Assembly: GCF_900167165.1 (NCBI RefSeq)
Contig: NZ_FUXM01000024.1
Coordinates: 1-35,763, forward strand
Length of the DNA: 35,763 bases
From: Carboxydocella sporoproducens DSM 16521
GTDB lineage: Bacteria; Bacillota; GCA-003054495; Carboxydocellales; Carboxydocellaceae
Direction of reading: 5' to 3'
Part shown: positions 25,648-35,480 of the stretch, one piece after another
Position numbering within the stretch: the stretch's first letter is position 1
Layout: the number at the start of each line of letters is the position of its first letter
Program-made: the position numbers and the translations under genes
The notes under the pieces: model-generated
The model's input: only the letters and a program-made list of their open reading frames with translations
Told to the model about the DNA's origin: nothing
Databases searched by the model: none

Positions 25648-27033
25648 GTGGGTAAACTCTGGGGTGGCCGCTTTGCCAAAACCACAGATAAACTGGTGGA
25701 GGATTTTCACTCTTCCATTCATTTTGATCAGCGCCTCTATCGCCAGGATATCCTGGGCAGTATTGCTCATGCCACCATGCTGGGCGAACAGGGGATTATC
25801 ACTCCGGCTGAGGCGGACCAGATTATAGCTGGCCTGAAAGAGCTGCTGGCGGAGATTGAGGCCGGGAAAGTCCAATTTGACGTAGCTGCGGAAGATATCC
25901 ATATGAATATAGAAAAGCTGCTGACTGAAAAAATCGGAGCAGTGGGGAAAAAGCTCCACACCGCCCGCAGCCGCAATGACCAGGTGGCCCTGGATATTCG
26001 CCTGTATCTGCGGGAGGAGATCGGACAAGTCAAACACCTGTTGCTGGAATTGATTGAAACCTTGCTGGAACTGGCCCAGCAACATACGGAGACGGTGATG
26101 CCCGGCTATACCCATTTACAACGGGCTCAGCCTATTACCCTGGCCCATCACTTGCTGGCCTATATTGCCATGTTCCAGCGGGATGTGGAAAGGCTGCAGG
26201 ATGTCCTGAAGCGGGTAAATGTCTGTCCCCTGGGATCGGGGGCGCTGGCCGGCACCACTTTTCCCCTGAACCGGGAAAGGGTAGCTGAGTTACTGGATTT
26301 TCCGGCCATTACCATGAACTCTCTGGATGCCGTCAGTGACCGGGATTTTGCCATTGAATTCTGTGCTGCTGCTTCCCTGCTGATGATGCATCTCAGCCGT
26401 TTCAGTGAGGAAATCATCCTCTGGTCCAGCAGTGAGTTTGCCTTTATTGAACTGGATGATGCTTTCAGTACCGGCAGTTCCATTATGCCGCAAAAGAAAA
26501 ATCCTGATGTAGCAGAACTGGTGCGGGGCAAGACCGGTCGGGTTTATGGTGACTTGATGGCCTTGCTGACAGTGATGAAGGGGTTGCCTCTGGCCTATAA
26601 CAAGGATATGCAAGAGGATAAGGAAGCTCTCTTTGATGCCATCGATACGGTTAAGGGTTGTTTGCTGGTCTTTACTCCCATGCTGGCAACAATGAAGGTA
26701 CGGGAAGATAATATGCGCAAGGCTGCTCAGGGTGGCTTCACCAATGCCACCGATCTGGCAGATTATCTGGCCAAAAAAGGGGTGCCTTTCCGGGAAGCCC
26801 ATGAAATTGTGGGTAAAGCAGTGCTTTATTGTGTAGAGCAGGGCAAGGCCCTGGAGGAAGTAACACTGGAAGAATACCGGCAAATGTCACCGGTGTTTGC
26901 AGAAGACCTTTATGAGGCTATCAGTATTGATTACTGTGTCCAGGCCCGGCAGGTACCGGGAGGACCGGCGCCGGCAGCTGTCCGGATCGCATTGCAGCAA
27001 GTGGAAAAATGGCTGGCGGCCAGTAGACAATAG
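25648..27033 (+). CDS. argH: argininosuccinate lyase
   Basis: A 461-residue member of the fumarase/aspartase superfamily that releases arginine and fumarate. The N-terminal WGGRF (5-9), [24 protein letters not shown] and the signature [12 protein letters not shown] are all present. GTG 25648 follows AAGGAGGAGA. It is 81 nt after argG, with the hairpin described above in the gap. It ends the arginine set. Confidence 0.96.
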   Translation: MGKLWGGRFAKTTDKLVEDFHSSIHFDQRLYRQDILGSIAHATMLGEQGIITPAEADQIIAGLKELLAEIEAGKVQFDVAAEDIHMNIEKLLTEKIGAVGKKLHTARSRNDQVALDIRLYLREEIGQVKHLLLELIETLLELAQQHTETVMPGYTHLQRAQPITLAHHLLAYIAMFQRDVERLQDVLKRVNVCPLGSGALAGTTFPLNRERVAELLDFPAITMNSLDAVSDRDFAIEFCAAASLLMMHLSRFSEEIILWSSSEFAFIELDDAFSTGSSIMPQKKNPDVAELVRGKTGRVYGDLMALLTVMKGLPLAYNKDMQEDKEALFDAIDTVKGCLLVFTPMLATMKVREDNMRKAAQGGFTNATDLADYLAKKGVPFREAHEIVGKAVLYCVEQGKALEEVTLEEYRQMSPVFAEDLYEAISIDYCVQARQVPGGPAPAAVRIALQQVEKWLAASRQ

Positions 27034-27051
27034 AGCTTGCGGGGAGGGAGT

Positions 27052-28251
27052 ATGGTGAAAATCATTGTGCAGAAATTCGGCGGTACATCGGTAGCAGATG
27101 GGGAAGGCAGGGCCCGGGCTATTGAGCGCATTCTGGCCGCCAAAGCAGAAGGCTATCAGCCGGTGGTAGTGGTTTCAGCTATGGGGCGCAAGGGGGCTCC
27201 CTATGCTACTGACACCTTGATTAGCCTGGTGAAAGAAATTAATCCAGAGGTTAATCCCCGGGAGCTGGATTTGCTCATTTCCTGCGGAGAGATTATCTCT
27301 ACAGTAGTTATGGCTCATACCCTCAATAGCATGGGCCACCCGGCCATTGCTTTAACTGGCGGCCAGGCCGGGATCAAGACTGATGCCAATTTTGGCAATG
27401 CCCAGATTTTAGAGGTTGACCCCATGCCCATTTTGCGACAGGTGATGGAAGATAAAATCGTGGTGGTAGCCGGTTTTCAGGGGATTGCTCCTGATGGCAG
27501 TATCACGACCCTGGGCCGGGGCGGCAGTGACACTACCGCTACCGCACTGGGGGCAGCCTTACAGGCTGAAGTGGTGGAAATCTATACCGACGTGGATGGG
27601 GTAATGACCGTTGATCCCCGGGTGGAGCCGGAAGCCAAGATTCTGGAGGAAATCTCTTACCGGGAAGTGTGCGAAATGGCCTATCAGGGTGCTAAAGTCA
27701 TTCATCCCCGGGCCGTTGAAGTGGCCATGAGCCGCCAGGTACCCATTCGCATTAAAAATACCTTTTCTGATGCCAAAGGTACCCTCATTTCCCAGTCTGC
27801 TGCTGAACGGGTCATTACCGGGATTGCCCACCTGACCGGGCTCAGCCAGGTCCGGGTTCTTTCCAGCCGGGATGGTCAGCAAAACTGGCAGCTGGTGCGA
27901 GTCAAGCTGTTCCGGGTGCTGGCGGAAAAGGGCATCAGTGTGGATGTAATCTCTGTTCTGCCCGATGGGGTATACTTTACGGTGTCTCAGGCCGATGGTT
28001 TTAAAGCCTGTCAATACCTGCATGAAGCAGGATTCGCCTGTGAACTGGTGGAAAACTGTGCCAAGGTATCGGTTATCGGTGCCGGGATGCAAGGGGTTCC
28101 AGGGGTAATGGCGGAAATCATGGAAACCCTCTATAGTGCCGGAATAGATATCCTGCAAACTTCGGACTCGGATATCACTATTTCCTTCCTGGTACCGGAA
28201 AGTCAATTGAAAGAAGCGGTTCATGTTTTGCACCGCAAGTTAGGCTGGTAA
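27052..28251 (+). CDS. aspartate kinase
   Basis: A 399-residue monofunctional aspartokinase for the lysine/threonine/diaminopimelate branch. The N-terminal kinase motif KFGGTSVADGEGR, SCGEIIS and GRGGSDTTATALGA are present; the C-terminal 140 residues hold two ACT regulatory domains. Overall length fits the single-chain DapG-like class of Firmicutes. ATG 27052 is preceded by GGGGAGGG (27040-27047), GTG 27055 being the alternative; TTG 27037 is less likely. It lies close after argH and could be co-transcribed with it. Which effector (lysine, threonine, diaminopimelate) inhibits it is not evident. Confidence 0.92.
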   Translation: MVKIIVQKFGGTSVADGEGRARAIERILAAKAEGYQPVVVVSAMGRKGAPYATDTLISLVKEINPEVNPRELDLLISCGEIISTVVMAHTLNSMGHPAIALTGGQAGIKTDANFGNAQILEVDPMPILRQVMEDKIVVVAGFQGIAPDGSITTLGRGGSDTTATALGAALQAEVVEIYTDVDGVMTVDPRVEPEAKILEEISYREVCEMAYQGAKVIHPRAVEVAMSRQVPIRIKNTFSDAKGTLISQSAAERVITGIAHLTGLSQVRVLSSRDGQQNWQLVRVKLFRVLAEKGISVDVISVLPDGVYFTVSQADGFKACQYLHEAGFACELVENCAKVSVIGAGMQGVPGVMAEIMETLYSAGIDILQTSDSDITISFLVPESQLKEAVHVLHRKLGW

Positions 28252-28254
28252 GAG

Positions 28255-28278
28255 AGCAGGGTTCGCCCTGCTTTTTTC
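28255..28278 (+). terminator. intrinsic terminator after aspartate kinase
   Basis: AGCAGGG (28255-28261) pairs with CCCTGCT (28266-28272) over a TTCG tetraloop, followed by TTTTT. It ends the argG-argH-kinase unit. Confidence 0.85.
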
Positions 28279-28360
28279 CTCATCAGGCAGGAAAACTGAT
28301 GATGAGGGCGAATAGTATAAGATTATGCCGTTAAGGTAAAGTAGGGAAAGGGGAAGGTTT

Positions 28361-29860
28361 ATGCAGTATATCAGCACCAGGAATAATTTCCGGCCGGTCA
28401 GCGCTGCAGAAGCCATCAATCTGGGCATGGTGCCTGCTGGAGGCTTGTTTGTGCCGGAAAGTTTTCCGCAATTCAGCAGGGAAGAGTTGACGGAACTGGT
28501 GGAAAGTTCGTACCAGGAGCTGGGAGCAGCCATCCTGGAGCGCTATCTGACCGATTATAGTCGGGAAGAAATTCGCACTTGTTTACAACGGGCCTATAAT
28601 GCCAGCAGTTTCGCTCATCCGGAAATGGCCCCGGTGGTTTCACTGGCGGAAGACATCCACATCCTGGAACTCTGGCATGGGCCCACGGCAGCCTTCAAGG
28701 ATATGGCCCTGCAGCTGCTGCCCCATTTGCTGGTGACAGCCAGACACAAACTGGGAGCGTCCAGGGAACTGGTAATTCTGGTGGCCACTTCCGGAGATAC
28801 CGGCAAAGCCGCTCTGGAAGGGTTCAAGGATGTTCCCGGTATTCGCATTATGGTCTTCTATCCTCAGGGGGGAGTAAGTCAGGTCCAGGAACGGCAGATG
28901 CTCACCACCGGTGGACAGAATACCCGCGTAGTTGCTGTAACTGGCAATTTTGATGATTGCCAGAATGGGGTCAAGGCCATTTTTGCTGACGCAGATTTGC
29001 GGAACTATCTGGCTGACAGGGGCTTTGAGCTTTCATCAGCCAATTCCATCAACTGGGGGCGCCTGGTACCGCAGATTATCTATTATTTCAGTGCCTACTT
29101 GCAGCTGGTGCGACGGGGCCGAATTGTGCTGGGCGACGAGGTCAATGTGGTGGTACCCACCGGAAACTTCGGCAATATCCTGGCGGCCTGGTATGCCAGA
29201 AGGATGGGGCTGCCGCTGGGCAAGCTGATCTGCGCCTCCAATGAAAATAATGTACTGACTGATTTTTTCCGAAACGGTACCTATGACCGGCGCCGCCAGT
29301 TCAAACTGACCAACAGCCCTTCGATGGATATCCTTATTTCCAGTAACCTGGAACGTTTTCTCTATGACTTAACTGGAGGGGATGGGGAGAAAATCACCCT
29401 CTGGTTTAATCAGCTGGCAGAAACGGGGCATTATACGGTGGATGAGCAGACCCGCCAGGCCATAGCGGAAGTACTCTGGGCCGGCTGGTGTGACCAGGAA
29501 GATACACTGAAGACTATTGGTGAAGTGTTTGACCGTTATCACTATACCCTGGATACCCATACGGCCGTTGCCTACAAAGTTTACCAGGATTTTCTTCAGG
29601 CCAGTGGTGATAAGCGGCCTGCGGTAATTGCCGCTACTGCCAGTCCCTTTAAATTTGTCAGCAGTGTGCTGTCCGCTCTGGTCAGCGCCGGGGACAGAGA
29701 GGGGCTGGATGAATTTGAACAGCTGAATATGCTCAGCCGCATTAGCGGCCTGCCCCTCCATCCCGGTTTGGCTGGCCTTAAGGAAAAAGAGGTGCGCCAT
29801 AACTGGCAGGCTGGCAAGACGGAGCTGAAATCCCAGCTGCTTTGCTGGCTGGGTTTATAG
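28361..29860 (+). CDS. thrC: threonine synthase
   Basis: A 499-residue PLP enzyme that converts O-phosphohomoserine to threonine. It is of the long class II type, with the N-terminal YISTRNNF-like domain (about 3-100). The PLP lysine lies in HGPTAAFKDMALQ; VATSGDTGKAALEG and VPTGNFGNILA bind phosphate and cofactor. Start ATG 28361 follows GGGGAAGG. Homoserine dehydrogenase and homoserine kinase are not between it and aspartate kinase, so they must be elsewhere. Confidence 0.93.
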   Translation: MQYISTRNNFRPVSAAEAINLGMVPAGGLFVPESFPQFSREELTELVESSYQELGAAILERYLTDYSREEIRTCLQRAYNASSFAHPEMAPVVSLAEDIHILELWHGPTAAFKDMALQLLPHLLVTARHKLGASRELVILVATSGDTGKAALEGFKDVPGIRIMVFYPQGGVSQVQERQMLTTGGQNTRVVAVTGNFDDCQNGVKAIFADADLRNYLADRGFELSSANSINWGRLVPQIIYYFSAYLQLVRRGRIVLGDEVNVVVPTGNFGNILAAWYARRMGLPLGKLICASNENNVLTDFFRNGTYDRRRQFKLTNSPSMDILISSNLERFLYDLTGGDGEKITLWFNQLAETGHYTVDEQTRQAIAEVLWAGWCDQEDTLKTIGEVFDRYHYTLDTHTAVAYKVYQDFLQASGDKRPAVIAATASPFKFVSSVLSALVSAGDREGLDEFEQLNMLSRISGLPLHPGLAGLKEKEVRHNWQAGKTELKSQLLCWLGL

Positions 29861-29875
29861 GAGGAAAAGAAAACG

Positions 29876-30598
29876 ATGTCTTTACCCAGTAAGGAACAGA
29901 AAGAAAGCTATGTACGGGAAATGTTCAATGCTATTGCCCGCCGCTATGATTTGATGAATACCCTGATGACCTTTGGGCTGGACCGGCGCTGGCGCCGCTT
30001 TGCCGTAGCCCGTTCCGGTATGGGACCTGGAAAACAGGCTCTGGATATTTGCTGTGGTACCGGCATGCTGGCCATGGCCCTGGCAGAAGCCGGTGGTCCT
30101 ACAGGCAGGGTGGTTGGTCTGGATTTTTCGGAAAATATGCTGGCTGTAGCCCGGGAAAACCTGCGCCATTTTCCCCTGCAGGAGAATATCACCTTGATTC
30201 AGGGCAATGCCATGGCCCTGCCCTTTGCCGACAATAGCTTTGATTGTGTAACTGTGGGCTGGGGCCTGAGGAATGTACCTGACCTGGACCAGGTCTTGCG
30301 GGAAATGACCCGGGTGGTAAAGCCCGGGGGCATGGTGGTCAGCCTGGATATGGCTAAACCCAGTGCTCCGGTTTTTAAGGAACTCTACTGGTTTTATTTC
30401 GAGAAACTGGTCCCGCTGATGGGAAAATTCTGGGCCGGAAGGGCCAGTGCCTACAGCTATCTGCATGACTCGGCCAGGGTTTTCCCCCATCAGGCTGAGC
30501 TGGCCCGGCGCTTTGCTGCTGCCGGTCTGGTGGATTGTCGCTACCATGATTTGACCGGCGGCGTGGTAGCGGTAGTGGAAGGACGGAAACCCCGGTAA
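29876..30598 (+). CDS. menG: demethylmenaquinone methyltransferase
   Basis: A 240-residue class I SAM methyltransferase of the UbiE/MenG family. It performs the last step of menaquinone synthesis at the membrane. Motifs: FNAIARRYDLMNTLMTFG near the N-terminus, DICCGTGMLA for SAM binding, GLRNVPD and LDMAKPSAP in the middle. GGAGG overlaps the thrC stop region, so it probably forms an operon with thrC. The presence of menG suggests a respiratory chain that uses menaquinone. Confidence 0.92.
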   Translation: MSLPSKEQKESYVREMFNAIARRYDLMNTLMTFGLDRRWRRFAVARSGMGPGKQALDICCGTGMLAMALAEAGGPTGRVVGLDFSENMLAVARENLRHFPLQENITLIQGNAMALPFADNSFDCVTVGWGLRNVPDLDQVLREMTRVVKPGGMVVSLDMAKPSAPVFKELYWFYFEKLVPLMGKFWAGRASAYSYLHDSARVFPHQAELARRFAAAGLVDCRYHDLTGGVVAVVEGRKPR

Positions 30599-30599
30599 A

Positions 30600-30640
30600 A
30601 AAGCTCCTGCCCTGGTTGGGAGGGCAGGAGTTTTTACTTT
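30600..30640. terminator. bidirectional terminator between menG and the SDR gene
   Basis: CTCCTGCCCT (30604-30613) pairs with AGGGCAGGAG (30621-30630) over a 7-nt loop, with a T run on the right and an A run on the left. It can end both the + strand menG and the - strand dehydrogenase transcript. Confidence 0.88.
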
Positions 30641-31364
30641 AAAGATAAATCATTTTTCTGGTCATACCACCATCGATAATGAAGTTTTGCCCGGTAATAA
30701 ACCCGCTTTCGTCGGAAAGCAAAAACCAGGCCAGGGCAGCTACATCTTCAGCTTTGCCCACCCGGCCGACTGGATGTTGCTGATGGTCACTGCTGGTTAG
30801 AGCTTCTGGATTATTTACTTCAATCCAGCCAGGGCTGATGCAGTTAACCCTCACTTCCGGGCCCAGGCTCATGGCCAGGGCGTGGGTTAAGGCATAGATG
30901 CCCCCTTTGGAGGCAGAATAGGCTTCTGTATTGGGTTCGGACATGAAGGCCCGGGTAGAGCAGAGGTTGACAATTGCCCCCTGCCGTTCTCTGAGGTGGG
31001 GGGCAGCATATTTAGTGCACAGGAAAGTTCCTGTCAGGTTAACGGTTATGACCCGTTCCCATTCAGCTAAAGTCAATTCAGCCAATGGCTTGTTACATGA
31101 TATGGCTGCATTATTGACCAGATAATCTATGCCCCCAAAATAAGCGACGGTAGCCTGTATTGCTTCCCTTACCTGGGGTTCTGAGGCGATATCGACCAGG
31201 AAGAATTTAATTTTGCCATGATGCTGCAGTTCCGCTTCTGTTTCCTTTCCGGCCTGTTCAGCGATATCCCAGATAGCGACCTGAATTTGTTGCTGAAGTA
31301 GTTTAAGGGCAATAGCTTTACCAATACCATGGGCGCCACCGGTAATAATAGCTGTTTTCTTCAT
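30639..31364 (-). CDS. short-chain dehydrogenase/reductase (SDR)
   Basis: A 241-residue classical SDR that oxidises or reduces an unknown substrate with NAD(P)H. The cofactor motif TGGAHGIG (8-15), NNAAIS and the catalytic YSASK with the upstream serine in NLCSTRAF are present; the C-terminal FITGQNFIIDGG is typical. Start ATG at 31364 follows AGGAGA, located inside the end of the upstream gene with a 2-nt gap, so they form one operon. Substrate cannot be assigned. Confidence 0.9.
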   Translation of the reverse strand: MKKTAIITGGAHGIGKAIALKLLQQQIQVAIWDIAEQAGKETEAELQHHGKIKFFLVDIASEPQVREAIQATVAYFGGIDYLVNNAAISCNKPLAELTLAEWERVITVNLTGTFLCTKYAAPHLRERQGAIVNLCSTRAFMSEPNTEAYSASKGGIYALTHALAMSLGPEVRVNCISPGWIEVNNPEALTSSDHQQHPVGRVGKAEDVAALAWFLLSDESGFITGQNFIIDGGMTRKMIYL

Positions 31365-31366
31365 GG

Positions 31367-32020
31367 TTATCTCCTTTCTAGAAACTGACTTAAAATCACT
31401 TCGCCATAATCCTTTTTCTCAGCAAAAGGCCCCGGATCCCAGTCAGACAGCCTGACCCGGGGCTGCCAGCCTTCGTGAAAGTAAAGTTCGGCTCCGCAGG
31501 CTTGTGTAGCCAGCAGCCACTGTCGGACCAGTTCATCTTCTCCCAGATTGACGATAGTATTGCGCAGCCTGGTAAAGTTTTTGCCCGCCGGGGAACAGAG
31601 ATAGGTTTGACAAACCAGCGGCCGGGCCTGATAAACCCGGCAGGTGCCGGTAGTTTGATCCAGAAAGATACAGGCGCCCTGTTCGTCTCTAGCCAGACTG
31701 ATATCCACCGCCCTGCCCTGGACATAAATGTAAGCATGGCTGTTGAGAAAAGAGAGCAGCTGGGCAGGAGCAGGGTACTGGCCATGGAGATGGCGGTATA
31801 ATACAAGAACGTCAATATAGGTTAGCGGGATTCGCTCATAACAACAGAGGTCACAGCCTTTACATTGCCGCACAGGGGCTCTGGTCCGCCGGGACGGACC
31901 ATTTTCGATGAATTCATTAATCGCCTGTAAATAGTCTGCTATCGTGGCAGAAGGGTCCAGGATGCGCAGGTCATAGCCCTGGTTGCCTTTGATTTCTGCT
32001 GGAAAAATTTCAACTTTCAT
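31367..32020 (-). CDS. YkgJ-family cysteine cluster protein
   Basis: A 217-residue protein with the cysteine cluster of the YkgJ/Fli B-like UPF0153 family, which probably binds zinc or an iron-sulfur cluster. Visible cysteines are CKGCDLCC near residue 56, a central cysteine in GACIFLD, and CRVYQARPLVCQTYLC. The start is ATG at 32020 with GGAGGCC just upstream on the - strand; a longer reading would begin within the gatC promoter and lacks a binding site. Function unknown. It is divergent from gatC. Confidence 0.8.
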   Translation of the reverse strand: MKVEIFPAEIKGNQGYDLRILDPSATIADYLQAINEFIENGPSRRTRAPVRQCKGCDLCCYERIPLTYIDVLVLYRHLHGQYPAPAQLLSFLNSHAYIYVQGRAVDISLARDEQGACIFLDQTTGTCRVYQARPLVCQTYLCSPAGKNFTRLRNTIVNLGEDELVRQWLLATQACGAELYFHEGWQPRVRLSDWDPGPFAEKKDYGEVILSQFLERR

Positions 32021-32044
32021 TGCTGGCCTCCAATCCCTGTTGAT

Positions 32045-32073
32045 TTGCCCATTTTCCCGAATTTTGCTATAAT
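32045..32073 (+). promoter_or_regulatory. gatCAB promoter
   Basis: TTGCCC (32045-32050) and TATAAT (32068-32073) are 17 nt apart, with TG before the -10 (TGCTATAAT), an extended -10 form. Confidence 0.7.
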
Positions 32074-32119
32074 GAAATTTATGAATTGCCGAGAAAATGC
32101 CAATAAGGAAGGTGAAACC

Positions 32120-32401
32120 ATGATCACCAAACAGGATGTCGAACACGTCGCCATGCTGGCCCGTTTGGAGCTGACTGAAGAAGAAAAAGAGATGTTTACC
32201 CAGCAGCTCAATGCTATTTTAGAATATGCTGACCAGTTGAAGCAACTGGATACCAGTGAGATTCCTCCCACTGCCCACGCTATTCCCATGCAAAATGTCT
32301 TCCGGGATGATGAGGTCAAGCCCGGTTTAAGCAATGAGGAGGCTGTGGCTGCTGCGCCGGAAGCAGAAGATGGCTTCTTTAAAGTGCCGAAAATAGTCTA
32401 A
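32120..32401 (+). CDS. gatC: Asp-tRNA(Asn)/Glu-tRNA(Gln) amidotransferase subunit C
   Basis: A 93-residue GatC, the small belt subunit that holds GatA and GatB together. The family start [20 protein letters not shown] is at residues 1-20, and the C-terminal GFFKVPKIV is typical. ATG 32120 follows GGAAGGTG; a longer frame to 32045 would run through the promoter. It is followed 14 nt later by gatA. Confidence 0.94.
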   Translation: MITKQDVEHVAMLARLELTEEEKEMFTQQLNAILEYADQLKQLDTSEIPPTAHAIPMQNVFRDDEVKPGLSNEEAVAAAPEAEDGFFKVPKIV

Positions 32402-32414
32402 GGAGGGACAGGCA

Positions 32415-33872
32415 TTGAGTTTACATACATTGACGGTGGAACAGGCCAGTCAAATGCTGGCCAGGAAAGAAATCAGCAGTGTGGAGCTGACCCGGGCCAT
32501 ACTGGACAGGATTGAGCAGGTGGACAATCAGGTCCAGGCCTTTGTCACTGTTACCAGAGAACAGGCTCTGGCCCAGGCGGAGGAAATTGACCGCAGACGG
32601 CAACAGGGGGAAGAACTGGGACCGCTGGCCGGGATTCCCTTTGCTCTCAAGGACAATATGTGTACCAGAGGGATTCGCACTACCTGCTCGTCTAAAATAT
32701 TACATAATTTCATTCCCCCCTACAATGCCACAGTCTGGGACAAGCTGCAGGCAGCCGGGGCGGTTCTGGTGGGCAAAACCAACCTGGATGAGTTCGCTAT
32801 GGGTTCATCCACGGAGAATTCAGGCTTTTTCCCTACCCATAACCCCTATGACCTGGAGCGGGTGCCCGGAGGGTCTTCCGGGGGTTCGGCTGCAGCAGTG
32901 GCAGCCGGGGAGGCGCTGTTTTCCCTGGGTTCCGATACCGGGGGCTCTATTCGCCAGCCGGCGGCTTTTTGCGGGCTGGTAGGATTAAAGCCTACTTATG
33001 GCCTGGTTTCCCGCTATGGCCTGATCGCTTTTGCTTCCAGTCTGGATCAGATCGGTCCTTTTGCCCGTACGGTACGGGATTGTGCCCTGATTACCCAGAC
33101 CATTGCCGGCCACGACCCCAAAGACTCCACTTCGGCAGGCTTGCCTGTGCCTGACTATCTGCAGGCTTTAGAAGGCGGGGTCAAAGGGCTGAAAGTAGGG
33201 GTACCGAGGGAATATTACCAGGTAGAAGGTATTCAGCCGGAAATTCGGGCCGCAGTGGAGAAGACCATCAAGGCTCTTGAAGATCTGGGGGCAGAGGTAG
33301 GGGAATGTTCTTTGCCCCATACCAGGTATGCTCTGGCAACCTATTACCTGATTGCCCCGGCGGAAGCCAGCTCCAACCTGGCCCGTTATGATGGCGTGCA
33401 ATACGGCCTCAGGGTTGAAGGGGAAGACATCGTGGAGATGTACAAAAAGACCCGCAGTCAGGGATTTGGCCCGGAAGTCAAGCGTCGCATCATGCTGGGG
33501 ACTTATGCATTGAGTTCCGGCTACTATGATGCCTATTATCTCAAAGCTTTAAAGGTACGGACCTTAATTAAACAGGATTTTGACCAGGCGTTTGCCCGGT
33601 TTGATGTATTGCTTTCACCTACCACTCCGACGGTAGCTTTCAAATTCGGGGAAAAGGCTGCCGATCCCATCTCCATGTATCTGTCCGATATCTTTACCAT
33701 GTCCTCCAACCTGGCAGGGATTCCGGCTATCAGCATCCCGGTAGGGCTGACAGATGGCTTGCCAGTGGGGGTACAATTTATGGGCAAGGCCTTTGACGAA
33801 GCCACCCTGTTCCGGGTCAGCTATGCAGTGGAACAGGCCTTGTTGCCGGCCCCATTGTATCCCCAACTGTAA
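32415..33872 (+). CDS. gatA: Asp-tRNA(Asn)/Glu-tRNA(Gln) amidotransferase subunit A
   Basis: A 485-residue amidase-signature enzyme that frees ammonia from glutamine. The Ser-cisSer-Lys triad is complete: K79 (FALKDN), S154 (PGGSSGG) and S178 (DTGGSIRQP). Start TTG 32415 follows GGAGGG (32402-32407) at good spacing. Together with gatB it makes Gln-tRNA(Gln), and possibly Asn-tRNA(Asn), from mischarged tRNA, which implies the absence of one or both direct synthetases. Confidence 0.96.
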   Translation: MSLHTLTVEQASQMLARKEISSVELTRAILDRIEQVDNQVQAFVTVTREQALAQAEEIDRRRQQGEELGPLAGIPFALKDNMCTRGIRTTCSSKILHNFIPPYNATVWDKLQAAGAVLVGKTNLDEFAMGSSTENSGFFPTHNPYDLERVPGGSSGGSAAAVAAGEALFSLGSDTGGSIRQPAAFCGLVGLKPTYGLVSRYGLIAFASSLDQIGPFARTVRDCALITQTIAGHDPKDSTSAGLPVPDYLQALEGGVKGLKVGVPREYYQVEGIQPEIRAAVEKTIKALEDLGAEVGECSLPHTRYALATYYLIAPAEASSNLARYDGVQYGLRVEGEDIVEMYKKTRSQGFGPEVKRRIMLGTYALSSGYYDAYYLKALKVRTLIKQDFDQAFARFDVLLSPTTPTVAFKFGEKAADPISMYLSDIFTMSSNLAGIPAISIPVGLTDGLPVGVQFMGKAFDEATLFRVSYAVEQALLPAPLYPQL

Positions 33873-33889
33873 TTGCGGAGGTGTGGAAG

Positions 33890-35344
33890 ATGCCATTAAA
33901 GGATTACGAGATCGTCATCGGTCTGGAGGTTCACGTTGAACTGAAAACTAAATCCAAGATCTTTTGCAGCTGCCCTACCGAATTCGGCGGGAGCCAGAAT
34001 ACGCATGTCTGCCCTGTTTGCCTGGGTTTGCCAGGGGTTTTGCCTGTCCTGAACCGGCGAGTAGTGGAATATGCCATTAAGGCTGGTTTGGCCTTGAACT
34101 GCGAAATCGCTGAATTCAGCAAGTTCGACCGCAAAAACTATTTTTATCCTGACTTGCCCAAGGCCTATCAGATTTCCCAGTACGATTTGCCCATAGCCAA
34201 AAACGGCTATCTGGAAATCGAAGTAAATGGTGAAACCAAACGAATCGGTATCACCCGTATCCACATGGAAGAGGATGCCGGCAAGCTGGTGCACCAGGGT
34301 GCTGCCAATATCAGCGGGGCTGATTATTCTCTGGTGGATTATAACCGGACGGGAGTGCCGCTGATTGAGATCGTCTCCGAACCGGATTTGCGCTCACCGG
34401 AAGAGGCGCGCCTGTATCTGGAAAAACTGAAGGCGATTATCCAGTATACCGAGATTTCCGATTGCAAGATGGAAGAGGGCTCTTTGCGCTGTGATGCCAA
34501 CGTTTCCTTACGGCCTATTGGCAGCAAGGAATTTGGCACCAAAACGGAGCTGAAGAATATGAACTCCTTTAAGGCCCTGCAACGGGCCCTGGAGTATGAA
34601 GTGGAACGCCAGGCTGCCATCCTGGATGAAGGGGGCAGAATCGTTCAGGAAACCCGGACCTGGGATGAAAACCGGGGGGTAACCCTGAGCATGCGCTCCA
34701 AGGAAGAAGCCCATGATTACCGCTACTTCCCGGAGCCGGACCTGGTTCCGCTTGTAATCGACCGGGCCTGGGTGGAGGAAATACGCCGTTCCTTGCCGGA
34801 ACTGCCGGACGCCCGGCAGCAGCGTTATATTCAGGAACTGGGCCTGCCCGCTTATGATGCCGGCGTGATCACCGCTTCCAAAGCGATGGCCGACTATTTT
34901 GAGGCCTGTCTGCAGTACCATCACGATGCCAAGGCCATCAGCAACTGGCTGATGGGGGAATTCTCCCGCCTGCTCAATGCGGAGGGGATGGAAATCCAGC
35001 AGTCCAGGATTAAGCCACAGCAGCTGGCCCAGCTTTTGAAGCTGCAGGAGAACGGTACTATCAGTGTCAAGATTGCCAAGACGGTGTTTGAAGAAATGTT
35101 TGCTACTGGCCGGGAACCGGAGGAAATCATCAAGGAGAAAGGGCTGGTGCAAATCAGTGACGAGGGGGCCCTGGCGGCCATTGTGGCTAAAGTAGTTGAG
35201 GCCAATCCCCAGTCGGTAGCGGACTACAAGGCCGGGAAAGAAAGAGCTATCGGCTTCCTGGTCGGTCAGGTGATGAAGGAAACCAGAGGCAAGGCCAATC
35301 CCCAGCTGGTGAACAAATTGCTGGTGGAGTATTTGAATAAGTAA
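33890..35344 (+). CDS. gatB: Asp-tRNA(Asn)/Glu-tRNA(Gln) amidotransferase subunit B
   Basis: A 484-residue GatB that activates the mischarged Glu or Asp with ATP and delivers ammonia to it. Motifs: [11 protein letters not shown] (about 8-18), CSCPTEFG with CPVCLGLPG as the zinc site, and [17 protein letters not shown]. The C-terminal YqeY-like tail binds tRNA. ATG 33890 follows GGAGGT (33877-33882); the in-frame GTG 33881 overlaps that site. Confidence 0.96.
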   Translation: MPLKDYEIVIGLEVHVELKTKSKIFCSCPTEFGGSQNTHVCPVCLGLPGVLPVLNRRVVEYAIKAGLALNCEIAEFSKFDRKNYFYPDLPKAYQISQYDLPIAKNGYLEIEVNGETKRIGITRIHMEEDAGKLVHQGAANISGADYSLVDYNRTGVPLIEIVSEPDLRSPEEARLYLEKLKAIIQYTEISDCKMEEGSLRCDANVSLRPIGSKEFGTKTELKNMNSFKALQRALEYEVERQAAILDEGGRIVQETRTWDENRGVTLSMRSKEEAHDYRYFPEPDLVPLVIDRAWVEEIRRSLPELPDARQQRYIQELGLPAYDAGVITASKAMADYFEACLQYHHDAKAISNWLMGEFSRLLNAEGMEIQQSRIKPQQLAQLLKLQENGTISVKIAKTVFEEMFATGREPEEIIKEKGLVQISDEGALAAIVAKVVEANPQSVADYKAGKERAIGFLVGQVMKETRGKANPQLVNKLLVEYLNK

Positions 35345-35349
35345 GAGAG

Positions 35350-35386
35350 AAGCCCTTTGTTTACTGAGAAGTAAACAAGGGGCTTT
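35350..35386 (+). terminator. terminator after gatB
   Basis: A 15-bp stem with one G-T wobble (35350-35364 with 35371-35385) and a 6-nt loop ends in CTTTAAAT. The T-tract is short but the hairpin is strong; it separates gatCAB from the insertion sequence. Confidence 0.7.
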
Positions 35387-35402
35387 AAATCATAATATAT
35401 TA

Positions 35403-35454
35403 TTGTGATTATCTTGTGATAATGTCAACTTGTAGAATATTTTGATAAATGTCA
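35403..35454. repeat. short direct repeats before the transposase gene
   Basis: TTGTGAT occurs twice 11 nt apart (35403-35409, 35414-35420) and ATGTCA twice (35422-35427, 35449-35454). They lie just before the transposase start and may be part of the left end of the insertion sequence or transposase binding sites. The exact end cannot be fixed without the right end. Confidence 0.35.
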
Positions 35455-35480
35455 CTATGAAAAACGAGGTGCGTTATCTA

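Noticed and set aside
28316-28321. Candidate -10 (TATAAG) before thrC
   Set aside because: No acceptable -35 was found at 16-18 nt upstream.
28280-28360. T-box or other leader riboswitch before thrC
   Set aside because: The gap is too short and lacks the T-box core sequence or an antiterminator.
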